Assembly: GCF_900114255.1 (NCBI RefSeq)
Contig: NZ_FOSL01000021.1
Coordinates: forward strand, 24,430-88,429
Length of the DNA: 64,000 bases
Reading direction: 5' to 3'
DNA from: Neomesorhizobium albiziae
GTDB lineage: Bacteria; Pseudomonadota; Alphaproteobacteria; Rhizobiales; Rhizobiaceae
Below the pieces are notes generated by a model. It did not search any database. It worked only from the letters and a program-made list of their open reading frames with translations, and had not been told where the DNA came from. Both the position numbers and the translations under genes were made by a program. Each line of letters opens with the position of its first letter. Within the stretch, counting starts at the first letter, position 1. Positions 51,474-60,269 of this stretch are shown one piece after another.

Positions 51474-51822
51474 CCTGATGCCGGCACAGCCTCTATTTTC
51501 TCGGCGCTTTGCTCAAGCAAAACCTTCAACCCCTGCGACTAGCCGCGGAACCATCCCAGGCATCGTCCCCATCTTCGTCCATCCAATGGCCAGACCGAAA
51601 CGGGGCGTAGCAGCGGAGAAGTCTGTGATCTGAAATATCGATTCGGCAACCGTAAATAACCGCTCCACTCCTCTCTCGACCGATGGTTTCAGAGTTGAAG
51701 TACCAGCAATTAATGTGTGAAGTATTTCATATCGTTATCTACACTCCCGCATTTAATATTGAAGGATTGCTTGCGGTCGTGATAGAATAGAACTTCTACC
51801 CGCGGGGGTGGAGTTATCGCTC
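51474..51822. promoter_or_regulatory. Gap with a candidate promoter for the ankyrin gene
   Basis: This 349-bp gap between divergent genes is more AT-rich than its surroundings from about 51640 on. TTGAAG at 51759-51764 and TAGAAT at 51783-51788, 18 bases apart, form a plausible sigma-70-type promoter 35 bases before the ankyrin gene's start. Nothing else in the gap is recognisable. Confidence 0.3.
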
Positions 51823-52437
51823 ATGAAATATCTTTGCGCATCCTGCTTAGCTTTCGTTTGCGGGATCTCGACGGCGTTAGCAGGTCCCCTGCACGATGCG
51901 GCAAAAACCGGCGACGTCGAACAGGCAAAACAGCTGCTGGACGCCGGTGCCGCCATTGAGGAACTTGACCCTGCCGGCGATCCGGCGCTCGTCATTGCTT
52001 CGCTGGCCGGAAACAAGGCTGTCGTCGTTCTTCTGCTTGAACGCGGGTCAGATATCCACGTCCGTAACCGACATGGCCTCACCCCACTGCATGCTGCATC
52101 GTACGGCGGAAGCCTTGAGGTGACTTCCCTCCTTGTCACAAAAGGAGCCGACGTCAACGACACAAAGAACTTCTACAAGATGTCGCCTTTGCATGCAGCC
52201 GCGGAGGAAGGCCATGCCGAAGTGGCTGAGTTTCTCCTGGATCACGATGCCGAAATCGAAGCGACCGAGCGAAACGGTTACACTCCTCTCACCCAGGCAG
52301 GCTGGCGCGAACACTGGCCGACCGCAACGATGCTGATGGCGGCCGGCGCTACATGTCAAAAGGCCGATCTCGTGGGTGAATGGCTCTACACCGAATGCAA
52401 CAAACGCAAAACAGCACCTGCAGCGAGCGCCAAATAA
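51823..52437 (+). CDS. Secreted ankyrin-repeat protein
   Basis: ATG 51823 gives 204 residues starting with a Sec signal (MKYLCASCLAFVCGISTALA); a GTG at 51808 would lengthen the leader. About four ankyrin repeats follow. Clear units are DAAKTGDVEQAKQLLDAGA, LTPLHAASYGGSLEVTSLLV, MSPLHAAAEEGHAEVAEFLL and YTPLTQAGWREHWPTATMLM. Ankyrin domains bind proteins; in the periplasm the partner is unknown. The C-terminus has two cysteines (Cys in ATCQKAD and YTECNK) that could pair. It is 38 bases upstream of a secreted YHS-domain gene and likely co-transcribed. Confidence 0.85.
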   Translation: MKYLCASCLAFVCGISTALAGPLHDAAKTGDVEQAKQLLDAGAAIEELDPAGDPALVIASLAGNKAVVVLLLERGSDIHVRNRHGLTPLHAASYGGSLEVTSLLVTKGADVNDTKNFYKMSPLHAAAEEGHAEVAEFLLDHDAEIEATERNGYTPLTQAGWREHWPTATMLMAAGATCQKADLVGEWLYTECNKRKTAPAASAK

Positions 52438-52475
52438 CCTGGCGTGCGCAACGCAAGTTAAAAGTGAGAACAATA

Positions 52476-52982
52476 ATGTGTGATGCTAAACGAAAGGCCG
52501 GCCTGCGTATTCATGCGGCTGCAGGCGCTCTGTCTCTCCTGGCATTCGTGGGCAGTGTTGCGGCCGACGAAGTCGTCAATACAGGCTATTTCGGCGACGT
52601 CGCCATCAAGGGATATGACCCTGTTGCCTACTTCACGCAAAATCAGGCCGTCCAGGGATCGGCAGAATTTTCGTATCGTTGGCTCGGCGCGACCTGGCAC
52701 TTCGCCAGCGCAGAGAATCGCGATCTTTTTGTCAGCCAACCGGTCAAATACGCACCACAATACGGCGGCTATTGCGCGGATGGAGTCTCACTCGGCACGA
52801 TCACCACGAACATTGATCCGAAAGCGTGGAGGATCATCGATGGGAAGCTGTATCTCAGCTACGATCCCGGTGCGGCCGATGGCTTCGAGAAAAAGCCAAC
52901 CAAGGTTGTCGATTCCAAAAAATACTGGCCCGGGGTCGAGCAGACGTTGATTGCCGAGAAGTCGCTTAAAAGCTGGGAATGA
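52476..52982 (+). CDS. Secreted YHS-domain protein
   Basis: The ATG at 52476 follows GTGAGAACAATA and gives 168 residues with a signal-like leader ending near FVGSVAADE. The body is a YHS-type domain: GYFGDVAIKGYDPVAYFTQNQAVQGS, YRWLGATWHFASAENRDLFVSQPVKYAPQYGGYC. YHS domains resemble heavy-metal-binding TRASH modules, but only one cysteine of the mature part (YGGYCADG) is visible, so metal binding is uncertain. Similar secreted proteins are common and uncharacterised. Its pairing with the ankyrin protein suggests a shared envelope role. Confidence 0.82.
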   Translation: MCDAKRKAGLRIHAAAGALSLLAFVGSVAADEVVNTGYFGDVAIKGYDPVAYFTQNQAVQGSAEFSYRWLGATWHFASAENRDLFVSQPVKYAPQYGGYCADGVSLGTITTNIDPKAWRIIDGKLYLSYDPGAADGFEKKPTKVVDSKKYWPGVEQTLIAEKSLKSWE

Positions 52983-53004
52983 GCGTCTTTGACGCTCTCC
53001 CTTC

Positions 53005-55236
53005 CTACTGTGGCGTGACCGAGAAGAACTTGAGGGCCTGCGGCGAGACGTGGACATAGTCCTTGTCGCGGGCCTCGTCCGTGGTGTTGCGATAGACGTA
53101 TCCGCAGGTCATGCGATCCAGGAAATAACCTTCGAACTTTTCGCAGATCCGGTTGGCGTCAACTTCGACCATGCCTGTGACGTTTGTGTTTGCGCTGCGA
53201 TAGGCTGTGTGTCCGGCATTGTCGAAATACTGCATGAATTCAGTTCCGTTCTTATGCCTGCCGGACCATGTCGTGCCGCCCACCAGCGCGCGCAGCTCGT
53301 CTCCGGCGATCTGGTCTGCTTCCTTGCCTTCGAAGCCGAACGGCCAATCCGTGATTCCGGCCCGCCGCAGGCCCTCCAGATGATAGTTGCGATCCTCCTC
53401 GCGCCAATAATCGTAGAGGTAGCCATAATAAGTCAGGTTGCTGTCGGGAAAGAGCTCTAGAAGTTTCGCAGCTTCCTGGCTTGCGTGCTGCTCGTCGTCC
53501 CGATGTGCGTAGGCCGCAGCCAGATATTCGCGCGCCGGTTCGGCGTTCGGCAAGCCGTCGCGCGCCGCTTCCAGAAGCGGGACAGCCCGATCGTTCTCCC
53601 GCGATAGGTAAAGTGTGATGCCGGCCAGCAGACGGAAACTCATGGGCGGCGCCGGATCGAGGCGCATTGCCTTGTCGACTTCCCCGATGGCCTGCTCACG
53701 CTGGCCGGTCTGGGCCAGAATGAGGGCGAAGTTGCCGAAGGCCTCGGAATCGTTTGGCTGAACGGTGATGGCTCTCGTGGCAGAGTCGGTTGCTTCCTCC
53801 CGCCGTCCGTCGACAAGCTGCAACAGTGCCAGAACGGTATGGGCGCGCGCATTCCCGGAATCCAGCTTGAGCGCCTGCCCGGCGGCGTCGTAGGCGATCT
53901 TACGTGCTACCGCCGCCGACCAGATCAGATTGTAGTCGTTGCGCCAGACATCCACCGCAATACGCGCGATGCCGGCATGCGCTTCCGCAAAGTCGGGGTC
54001 CAAATCGATGGCCTTCTGGTAAAAGGACAATGCCCGGCGATATGTATCCACGTCGCTGTAGAGAAAGCCTTCCTTCTCCGCCCGAAGATAATAATCGTAA
54101 GCTTCGAGGTTATCGGTGGGGATTCGCGCCAGCTGATCGCGCTCCCCCTTGGTCAGTTTGATCGCCAGCGCCGAGATGATCTTGCTGATCACATCGTCCT
54201 GAACGGCGAAAATGTCGGAATACTCCCGGTCGTAACGCTCCGCCCACAGAGAAAGCCCTGTAAGGGCGTCGATGAGGTTGACGTTAATTCTCAACTTGGA
54301 CTCTGTCCGCTGCAGGGAGCCTTCCAGAACGAAGTGCACGCCAAGTTCGGCGGCCACGTCCTGGACGCTGACCGAGGTGGTGCGAAGGGCAAAGACAGAA
54401 TGCCGAGCGATAACGAAAAGACCCGAGACCTTCGAAAGCTCCGTTATCAGATCATCCGTCAAGCCTGTCGCAAGGTGGTCCTGTTCCGTGTCGTTGCTCA
54501 CATTGATGAATGGAAGCACGGCGATTGAAGGTTTGTCGGGCAATGGATAGGCGAAACGTTCGGGAGCAAGCGACGCTGGCTCCCACGGCCGCATCCAGAT
54601 CAAGGCGGCGCCCGCGATGAGCACCGCGGCGGCAGCCACGGCGTACCATCGAAGACGGCCAGGATAAGCCCACGGCGCCTTTCGCACCAACGGCGTCAGC
54701 AGCGCCTGAGCCTTGTCGTCGAGCCGGACTTTGTAGATCGCCACGGGCTCTCCGATGTTTTTCACTTGGCGCTTGCCGTAGTAATCGAAGCTGAGGTCCA
54801 GCTTGCCCCTGATCTGGTTGAACGCGGTTTCTGAGAGGCTGATGCCGCCCGGGTCGGCATGTTCCTGAAGCCGCGCAGCAACATTCACGCCGTCGCCATA
54901 AATGTCGCCGTCGTCAACCATGATGTCGCCGGTGTTGATCCCGATGCGGTAGCAAAGCCTACTTTCCGGCGCGATGACGGAATTTTCAGCCTGCAACGCG
55001 CATTGCATCTCCACCGCGAAGCACACCGAATCCACCACGCTGGCGAACTCGATGAGAGCACCGTCGCCGGTGAATTTGACGATCCTTCCATGATATTGAG
55101 CAGCCCGGGGATTGAAGATGTCGTTGCAGTGTCGCCGAAACGCCGCCAGAGTGCCGCGCTCATCCGCGCCCATAAGGCGGGAGTAACCTTCCATGTCAAA
55201 GGCAAGGACCGCGGCCAGCCGGCGTTCCATGCTCAC
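53005..55236 (-). CDS. Class III adenylate/guanylate cyclase with TPR domain
   Basis: The 743-residue protein has an N-terminal class III cyclase domain (about 8-170). Metal-binding Asp14 (AFDMEGYSRLMG) and Asp58 (FTGDGALIEF) are present, as are the purine-contacting Lys54 and the transition-state pair Asn118/Arg122 in GDGVNVAARLQ. All catalytic residues look intact. One membrane helix follows at about 197-214, then a TolB-like region (SIAVLPFINVSNDTEQDHL) and several TPR units from about 390 to 580. Rhizobia carry many such cyclases of unknown signal. The cyclase domain precedes the membrane segment and should be cytoplasmic, with the TPR part outside. Confidence 0.88.
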   Translation of the reverse strand: MSMERRLAAVLAFDMEGYSRLMGADERGTLAAFRRHCNDIFNPRAAQYHGRIVKFTGDGALIEFASVVDSVCFAVEMQCALQAENSVIAPESRLCYRIGINTGDIMVDDGDIYGDGVNVAARLQEHADPGGISLSETAFNQIRGKLDLSFDYYGKRQVKNIGEPVAIYKVRLDDKAQALLTPLVRKAPWAYPGRLRWYAVAAAAVLIAGAALIWMRPWEPASLAPERFAYPLPDKPSIAVLPFINVSNDTEQDHLATGLTDDLITELSKVSGLFVIARHSVFALRTTSVSVQDVAAELGVHFVLEGSLQRTESKLRINVNLIDALTGLSLWAERYDREYSDIFAVQDDVISKIISALAIKLTKGERDQLARIPTDNLEAYDYYLRAEKEGFLYSDVDTYRRALSFYQKAIDLDPDFAEAHAGIARIAVDVWRNDYNLIWSAAVARKIAYDAAGQALKLDSGNARAHTVLALLQLVDGRREEATDSATRAITVQPNDSEAFGNFALILAQTGQREQAIGEVDKAMRLDPAPPMSFRLLAGITLYLSRENDRAVPLLEAARDGLPNAEPAREYLAAAYAHRDDEQHASQEAAKLLELFPDSNLTYYGYLYDYWREEDRNYHLEGLRRAGITDWPFGFEGKEADQIAGDELRALVGGTTWSGRHKNGTEFMQYFDNAGHTAYRSANTNVTGMVEVDANRICEKFEGYFLDRMTCGYVYRNTTDEARDKDYVHVSPQALKFFSVTPQ

Positions 55237-55431
55237 ATCTCCATGAAAAAGAGATTACCTTAGCGTCGTTTCAAAAGCCATGTGACGTGGACTTGGCCTT
55301 GTCCCTTCATCCATCTCGTTCTGCATCGTGAGCGAAGACACAGCCACAGAAAACAGCTTGGAATTAGAAAACGTCGCTATGGCGAATACCAGGCGGCGCC
55401 CGCATAATCGGGCGGGGTAAGGGCAGGACAG

Positions 55432-56616
55432 ATGATTTTCGACTATTGCATTATCGGCGGTGGCATTGTCGGCTTGGCGACGGCCATGCGTCTTCTCGAA
55501 GAGAGGCCCGGCAGCAGCCTGATCCTCCTGGAAAAGGAGGATGCGCTCGGCAAGCACCAGACCGGCCACAACAGCGGCGTCATCCACGCCGGCATCTACT
55601 ATCCGCCGGGCAGCCTCAAGGCCGAGCTGTGCCGCAAGGGAGCGGAGGCCACCAAGATTTTTTGCGCGGAGAACGGCATTCGCTTCGAGGCCTGCGGCAA
55701 GCTGCTCGTCGCCACCTCTGATCTCGAGATGCAACGCATGGACGCCCTCTACGAACGCTCCGAGCAGAACACGATCGAGGTCCACCGCATCAGCGAGGGC
55801 GAATTGAAGGAGCGCGAGCCGAACATCCGCGGCCGCGGCGCACTCTTCGTGCCTTCGACCGGCATCGTCAGCTATGCTGAAGTCTGCCGGGCCATGAGCC
55901 GGCGCATCATGGCGCTCGGTGGGGAAATCCGCCTTTCGACCCGCGTCACCGGCATCCGCGAGACGATCGACGCCGTCGACATCGCGTCGGAAGGCGAAAG
56001 CTGGCGGGCGAAAAAGCTGGTCGCCTGCGCCGGCCTGCAATCGGACCGGCTGGCCATCCTCGCGGGCCTTTCGATCGAACATCGCATCGTGCCCTTCCGC
56101 GGCGAATATTTTCGCCTGCCGGCCGACAAGAACGACATCGTCCGCCACCTCATTTATCCGATCCCGGACCCCGCCTTGCCCTTCCTCGGCGTCCACCTGA
56201 CGCGCATGATCGACGGCAGCGTGACCGTCGGGCCGAATGCCGTGATCGGCTTTGCCCGCGAGGGTTATCCGCGTCTCTCCGTCAATCTTGCCGACATGGC
56301 CGATTACGCGCTCTTCCCCGGCTTCTGGAAAACCGTTCTTGCCAACCGCAAGTCCGCGGTGACGGAGCTGCGCAACTCGCTCTGGAAACCCGGTTATCTC
56401 GAAGAATGCCGCAAATATTGCCCGAGCCTCGAACTTGTCGACCTCTTGCCCTGCGAGGCGGGCATCCGCGCGCAGGCGGTGCGCAGGGACGGAGCGCTCA
56501 TTCATGATTTCCTCTTCGTGCAGACCGAACGCATGCTCCACGTCTGCAACGCCCCGTCACCGGCAGCTACTTCGGCAATCCCGATAGCGGCGATGATCGT
56601 CGACCGTGTGATTTAG
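55432..56616 (+). CDS. lhgO: L-2-hydroxyglutarate oxidase
   Basis: The 394-residue flavoprotein starts DYCIIGGGIVGLATAMRLLE and shows the LhgO-specific stretch LGKHQTGHNSGVIHAGIYYPPGSLKAELC near residue 38. Further blocks are VPFRGEYFRLP and the C-terminal GIRAQAVRRDGALIHDFLF. It oxidises L-2-hydroxyglutarate to 2-oxoglutarate, passing electrons to the membrane quinone pool; the substrate arises from side reactions or lysine/glutarate breakdown. It stands alone. Its 3' end, from 56236 through the stop and about 50 bases beyond, is duplicated at 62742-63165, where the copy is broken. Confidence 0.92.
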   Translation: MIFDYCIIGGGIVGLATAMRLLEERPGSSLILLEKEDALGKHQTGHNSGVIHAGIYYPPGSLKAELCRKGAEATKIFCAENGIRFEACGKLLVATSDLEMQRMDALYERSEQNTIEVHRISEGELKEREPNIRGRGALFVPSTGIVSYAEVCRAMSRRIMALGGEIRLSTRVTGIRETIDAVDIASEGESWRAKKLVACAGLQSDRLAILAGLSIEHRIVPFRGEYFRLPADKNDIVRHLIYPIPDPALPFLGVHLTRMIDGSVTVGPNAVIGFAREGYPRLSVNLADMADYALFPGFWKTVLANRKSAVTELRNSLWKPGYLEECRKYCPSLELVDLLPCEAGIRAQAVRRDGALIHDFLFVQTERMLHVCNAPSPAATSAIPIAAMIVDRVI

Positions 56617-56665
56617 AAAGGTCCATAGGGGCCGCTTGGGCAGCGTCACGATGCCAGGCGTGACG
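56236..56665 (+). repeat. Direct repeat, left copy (lhgO 3' end)
   Basis: This stretch of lhgO and its 3' flank is repeated in the same orientation at 62742-63165. By eye the two are about 97% identical over the roughly 330 bases from 56293 to 56620. A further short match, CATGGCCTTGCGCCT, occurs at 56675 and 63225, after 45 additional bases in the right copy. The repeat brackets about 6 kb holding the Liv-type transporter and hydrolase genes. Confidence 0.85.
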
Positions 56666-56813
56666 TCTGGAGCGCATGGCCTTGCGCCTTCAGCAGCTTG
56701 CGCATCAGCCCATGATCATCTGGGACAATTCGACAACGCGATAGCCGCTCAGCGGGAGCTTGTTCATGGCGGATCTCCTGTATGGTGTCCAGTGGCCGGG
56801 CAGGCAAGGCCGC

Positions 56814-57797
56814 TTAGAGCGGCCGCCGCAAGACCTTGGCGATCAGTCCGACGATACCTTCGCGGAATAGGAGCACGCTGATCACGAAGATGCAGCCCTG
56901 GATCACCGTGACCCATGCGCCGAGCGAGGCGAGGTAGTCCTGCATCGTCACGATGACCGCAGCGCCGACGACCGGACCGAATACCGTTCCCATGCCGCCG
57001 ATCAGCGTCATGAGCACCGCTTCGCCGGACATCGACCAGTGGACGTCGGTGAGCGAGGCGAGCTGGAAGACGATTGTCTTCGTCGCCCCGGCGAGGCCCG
57101 CGAGCGTCGCCGACAGGACGAAGACGATGAGCTTGTAGTGGTTGACCTGGTAGCCGAGCGAAACCGCACGCACCTCGTTCTCCCGGATCGCCTTCAGGAC
57201 CAGGCCGAAAGGCGAATGAATGATTCGGTAGATCGCGAGGAAGCCGCCGAAACTGATGACCAGTACGACGAAGTAGAGCGAGAAATCGGAGCGCAGGCTG
57301 AACAGTCCAAACAGGTCGCCGCGCGGCACGTTCTGGATGCCGTCCTCGCCGCCCGTGAACGGAAATTGCAGAGCTCCAAAGAAGACCATCTGCGCGAAGG
57401 CGAGCGTCACCATGGCGAAGTAGATTCCTTGCCGCCGAATCGCGAGCGAGCCGATGGCGAGGCCCAGCACCGTGGACGATAGCGTACCGAGGAGGATGGC
57501 GACCTCCGGCGTCGTTTCCCAGACCTTGGCGACATGCGCCGCCACATAGGCAGCACCACCGAAGTAAGCGGCATGGCCGAAGGACATGAGCCCGCCGAAG
57601 CCCAGCAGCAGGTTCAAGGAGCATGCGAACAACGCGAAGCACATCACCTTCATCAGGAAGACCGGGTAGACGAAGAAGGGCGCGATCAGCGAGAGCAGGA
57701 TCAGCAGGAGGAAGACCACGCGGTGCGTCACCGGCATCGTGCCGCTCGCATGGTTGACGGAAAGGGGATCATTGGTGGCCTCGACGGCGATGGTCAT
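56814..57797 (-). CDS. livM: Branched-chain-amino-acid-type ABC permease (LivM family)
   Basis: The 327-residue membrane protein has the LivM signature SLNLLLGFGGLMSFGHAAYFGGAAYV near residue 60. The family block GLVLKAIRENEVRAVSLGYQVNHYKL near 200 and MTLIGGMGTVFGPVVGAAV near 263 are also present. About nine hydrophobic segments are visible. It is the last of five transporter genes read right to left, overlapping the LivH gene by one base. The transported compound is unknown; the family imports amino acids, amides and aromatic acids. Confidence 0.9.
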   Translation of the reverse strand: MTIAVEATNDPLSVNHASGTMPVTHRVVFLLLILLSLIAPFFVYPVFLMKVMCFALFACSLNLLLGFGGLMSFGHAAYFGGAAYVAAHVAKVWETTPEVAILLGTLSSTVLGLAIGSLAIRRQGIYFAMVTLAFAQMVFFGALQFPFTGGEDGIQNVPRGDLFGLFSLRSDFSLYFVVLVISFGGFLAIYRIIHSPFGLVLKAIRENEVRAVSLGYQVNHYKLIVFVLSATLAGLAGATKTIVFQLASLTDVHWSMSGEAVLMTLIGGMGTVFGPVVGAAVIVTMQDYLASLGAWVTVIQGCIFVISVLLFREGIVGLIAKVLRRPL

Positions 57798-58684
57798 CAG
57801 GCAGTCCTCCCGAACAATCCGGTGGGTTTAACGAGCAGCACGATCGCCATGATGACGAAGATCATCATCGCCGAACCCTCAGGATAGAAGACACGCGCCA
57901 GGCCTTCGACGATGCCGAGGCCAAACCCCGTGACGATCGAACCCAGGATCGAACCCATGCCCCCGATGACGACGACCGCGAACACCACGATGATGATGTC
58001 GGCGCCCATGTTCGGGTTGACGGAATAGATGGGGGCGGCGAGCACTCCGGCGAAGGCGGCGAGCGCCACACCGAAGCCATAGGTAAGAGTGATCATGCGC
58101 GGCACGTTTATGCCGAACGCGCCGACCAGCGTCGGGTTCTCGGTGGCGGCGCGCAGATAGGCGCCGAACCGGGTCTTCTCGATCACGAACCAGGTAGCGA
58201 GGCAGACGACCAGCGAGGCGATGACCACCCAGCCGCGGTAGTTCGGCAGGAACATGAAGCCCAGATTTTGGCCGCCCGAGAGTTCCGGCGGGATGGCGTA
58301 AGGCAGGCCTGAGATGCCGTAGTAATTGCGCGCCAGGCCTTGAATGATCAACGCGAGACCGAAGGTCAGCAGCAGGCCGTAGAGATGGTCGAGATGGTAG
58401 AGCCGCGAGATCAGCACGCGCTCGAGGATCACTCCGGAGACGCCGACCGTCACGGGCGCGAGTAGCAGCGCCCACCAGTAAGACCCGCCGAGATAATCCA
58501 GGAGCATCCAAGAGACCAGCGCTCCGAGCATATACTGCGCGCCATGTGCGAAGTTTATGATGTTGAGCAGGCCAAAGATGATGGCCAGCCCAAGCGACAG
58601 CATGGCGTAGAACGCTCCGTTGATCACGCCGAGCAGAAGCTGGCCGAACAGCGCCTGGGGCGGAATTCCTATTAGCTCGAACAT
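57797..58684 (-). CDS. livH: Branched-chain-amino-acid-type ABC permease (LivH family)
   Basis: The 295-residue permease begins QALFGQLLLGVINGAFYAMLSLGLAIIFGLLNIINFAHGAQYMLGA, a standard LivH start. It has FGAYLRAATENPTLVGAFGINVPRM in the cytoplasmic loop near 171 and VVIGGMGSILGSIVTGFGLG near 234. It pairs with LivM to form the channel. Its start lies 3 bases from the LivF stop. Confidence 0.9.
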   Translation of the reverse strand: MFELIGIPPQALFGQLLLGVINGAFYAMLSLGLAIIFGLLNIINFAHGAQYMLGALVSWMLLDYLGGSYWWALLLAPVTVGVSGVILERVLISRLYHLDHLYGLLLTFGLALIIQGLARNYYGISGLPYAIPPELSGGQNLGFMFLPNYRGWVVIASLVVCLATWFVIEKTRFGAYLRAATENPTLVGAFGINVPRMITLTYGFGVALAAFAGVLAAPIYSVNPNMGADIIIVVFAVVVIGGMGSILGSIVTGFGLGIVEGLARVFYPEGSAMMIFVIMAIVLLVKPTGLFGRTA

Positions 58685-58687
58685 TTC

Positions 58688-59434
58688 TTAGACTCCCAGA
58701 TAGGCGTGCAGCTTGCCGATGTTGCGTTCGAGGTCGCTGTTCTCGATCATGTCCACGGTCTCGCCCTGTTCGACGATGTAGTGACGGTCCGCCACTGACG
58801 ACGCGAAATGGAAGTTCTGCTCCACCAGCACGATCGTAAATCCTTGCTGTTTGAGCTGCGCGATCGTGCGGCCGATCTGCTGGACGATGACCGGAGCGAG
58901 CCCCTCGGTCGGCTCGTCGAGAAGAAGCAGGTTGGCTCCCGTCCGCAGTATTCGGCCGATAGCAAGCATCTGCTGCTCACCTCCGGAAAGCTTGGTTCCC
59001 TGGCTCGAAAGGCGTTCCTTGAGGTTCGGGAACAGCGTGAAGATATGTTCGACCGACAGGCCGCCGGGCTTCACCTTAGGCGGCAGCATCAGGTTCTCCT
59101 GGACCGAAAGGGAGGAGAAGATGCCGCGTTCCTCGGGACAGAACGCGATGCCTGCCCGCGCAATCCAGCGGGCTGGAAGATGCATGAGTTCCTTGCCCTC
59201 GAAGACGACTGAACCCTTGCGCTTGGGCAGGATTCCCATGATCGACTTCAGGGTCGTCGTCTTCCCGGCGCCGTTGCGCCCGAGCAGGGTAACGACCTCG
59301 CCCCGCCGCACGTCGATGTCGATGCCGTGCAGGACATGGCTCTCGCCATACCAGGCCTCCAAGCCGCGCACGGCGAGCAGTGGGGCCGAAGTTTCCGCCG
59401 ACTTGGGCGCAGTGGCGAGCGCTTCTTCAGACAT
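58688..59434 (-). CDS. livF: ABC transporter ATP-binding protein (LivF family)
   Basis: The 248-residue ATPase has Walker A GRNGAGKTT near residue 53, a Q-loop in GIAFCPEERGIF, the signature TKLSGGEQQMLAIGRIL near 145 and Walker B LLLLDEPTEGLAP. The C-terminus HAYLGV is typical of LivF. It overlaps the LivG gene by 8 bases. It is one of the two ATPases of the heteromeric importer. Confidence 0.92.
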   Translation of the reverse strand: MSEEALATAPKSAETSAPLLAVRGLEAWYGESHVLHGIDIDVRRGEVVTLLGRNGAGKTTTLKSIMGILPKRKGSVVFEGKELMHLPARWIARAGIAFCPEERGIFSSLSVQENLMLPPKVKPGGLSVEHIFTLFPNLKERLSSQGTKLSGGEQQMLAIGRILRTGANLLLLDEPTEGLAPVIVQQIGRTIAQLKQQGFTIVLVEQNFHFASSVADRHYIVEQGETVDMIENSDLERNIGKLHAYLGV

Positions 59435-60179
59435 GTCCGGATCCTATGTAGGCTTCGACGACGCGCGGATCCTTGGACACAATGGCGTAGTCGCCTTCCG
59501 CCAGGACCTTGCCGCGCGCCAAGACGGTGATGGTGTTCGAAAGCGAAGCGACGACGGAGAGGTTGTGTTCGACCATCAGGATCGTGCGGTTCGCAGAGAT
59601 CCGCTTGATCAGCGCCGATATGCGTTCGATGTCGGCCTGGGCCATACCAGCCATTGGTTCGTCGAGGAGCAGCATTTCAGGGTCCAGCGCCAACGTGGTG
59701 GCTATCTCCAATGCACGCTTGCGTCCGTAAGACAGCTCGCTGGCTTCGGTGGCGGCAAATTCGGACAGACCCACTTCGTCCAGCAGGGAATGCGCAGCGT
59801 CGTCGTATTCGGATACAACCTTCTGGGAGCGCCAGAAATCGAAGCTGGCGCCGCGCTTGCGCTGCAGGGCAATGCGGACGTTCTCTGCCGCGGTCAAATG
59901 CGGAAAGACTGCGGAAATCTGGAACGAGCGGACCAGCCCAAGGCGCGCTATGTCCGCAGGCTCAAGCGAAGTGATGTCCTTCCCTGCATAGGTGATCGTG
60001 CCCTTGGTCGGACGCAGGAATTTGGTCAGGAGGTTGAAGCAGGTTGTCTTGCCTGCCCCGTTCGGGCCGATCAGGGCGTGGATCTGGCCTCGGCGGATCT
60101 TGAGGTTCACGCCATCGACCGCCACGAAACCCTTGAATTCCTTGGTCAGGTTCTCGGCTGCTAGAATCACGTCATTCAT
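59427..60179 (-). CDS. livG: ABC transporter ATP-binding protein (LivG family)
   Basis: I start at ATG 60179 (MNDVILAAENLTKEFKGFVAVDGVNL), giving 250 residues; a frame start at 60239 would add 20 atypical residues. Walker A is GPNGAGKTT near residue 37, the signature is the divergent ASELSYGRKRALEIATTLA typical of LivG, and Walker B is MLLLDEPMAGM. The C-terminal VVEAYIGSG ending is normal. It follows the binding-protein gene after 90 bases. Confidence 0.92.
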   Translation of the reverse strand: MNDVILAAENLTKEFKGFVAVDGVNLKIRRGQIHALIGPNGAGKTTCFNLLTKFLRPTKGTITYAGKDITSLEPADIARLGLVRSFQISAVFPHLTAAENVRIALQRKRGASFDFWRSQKVVSEYDDAAHSLLDEVGLSEFAATEASELSYGRKRALEIATTLALDPEMLLLDEPMAGMAQADIERISALIKRISANRTILMVEHNLSVVASLSNTITVLARGKVLAEGDYAIVSKDPRVVEAYIGSGHV

Positions 60180-60269
60180 AGGTCCATCCTGGCTCCACAG
60201 CGGCCATTCGGATGCCTCGGTCAGCCTGCGGGCCGACACGGTGGCATCCGAACGCCTTAGGGAGGCTGA

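Noticed and set aside
49923..51542. 539-residue plus-strand frame over the flavoprotein and PanE-like genes
   Set aside because: It is antisense to two genes with intact cofactor motifs and has no recognisable start.
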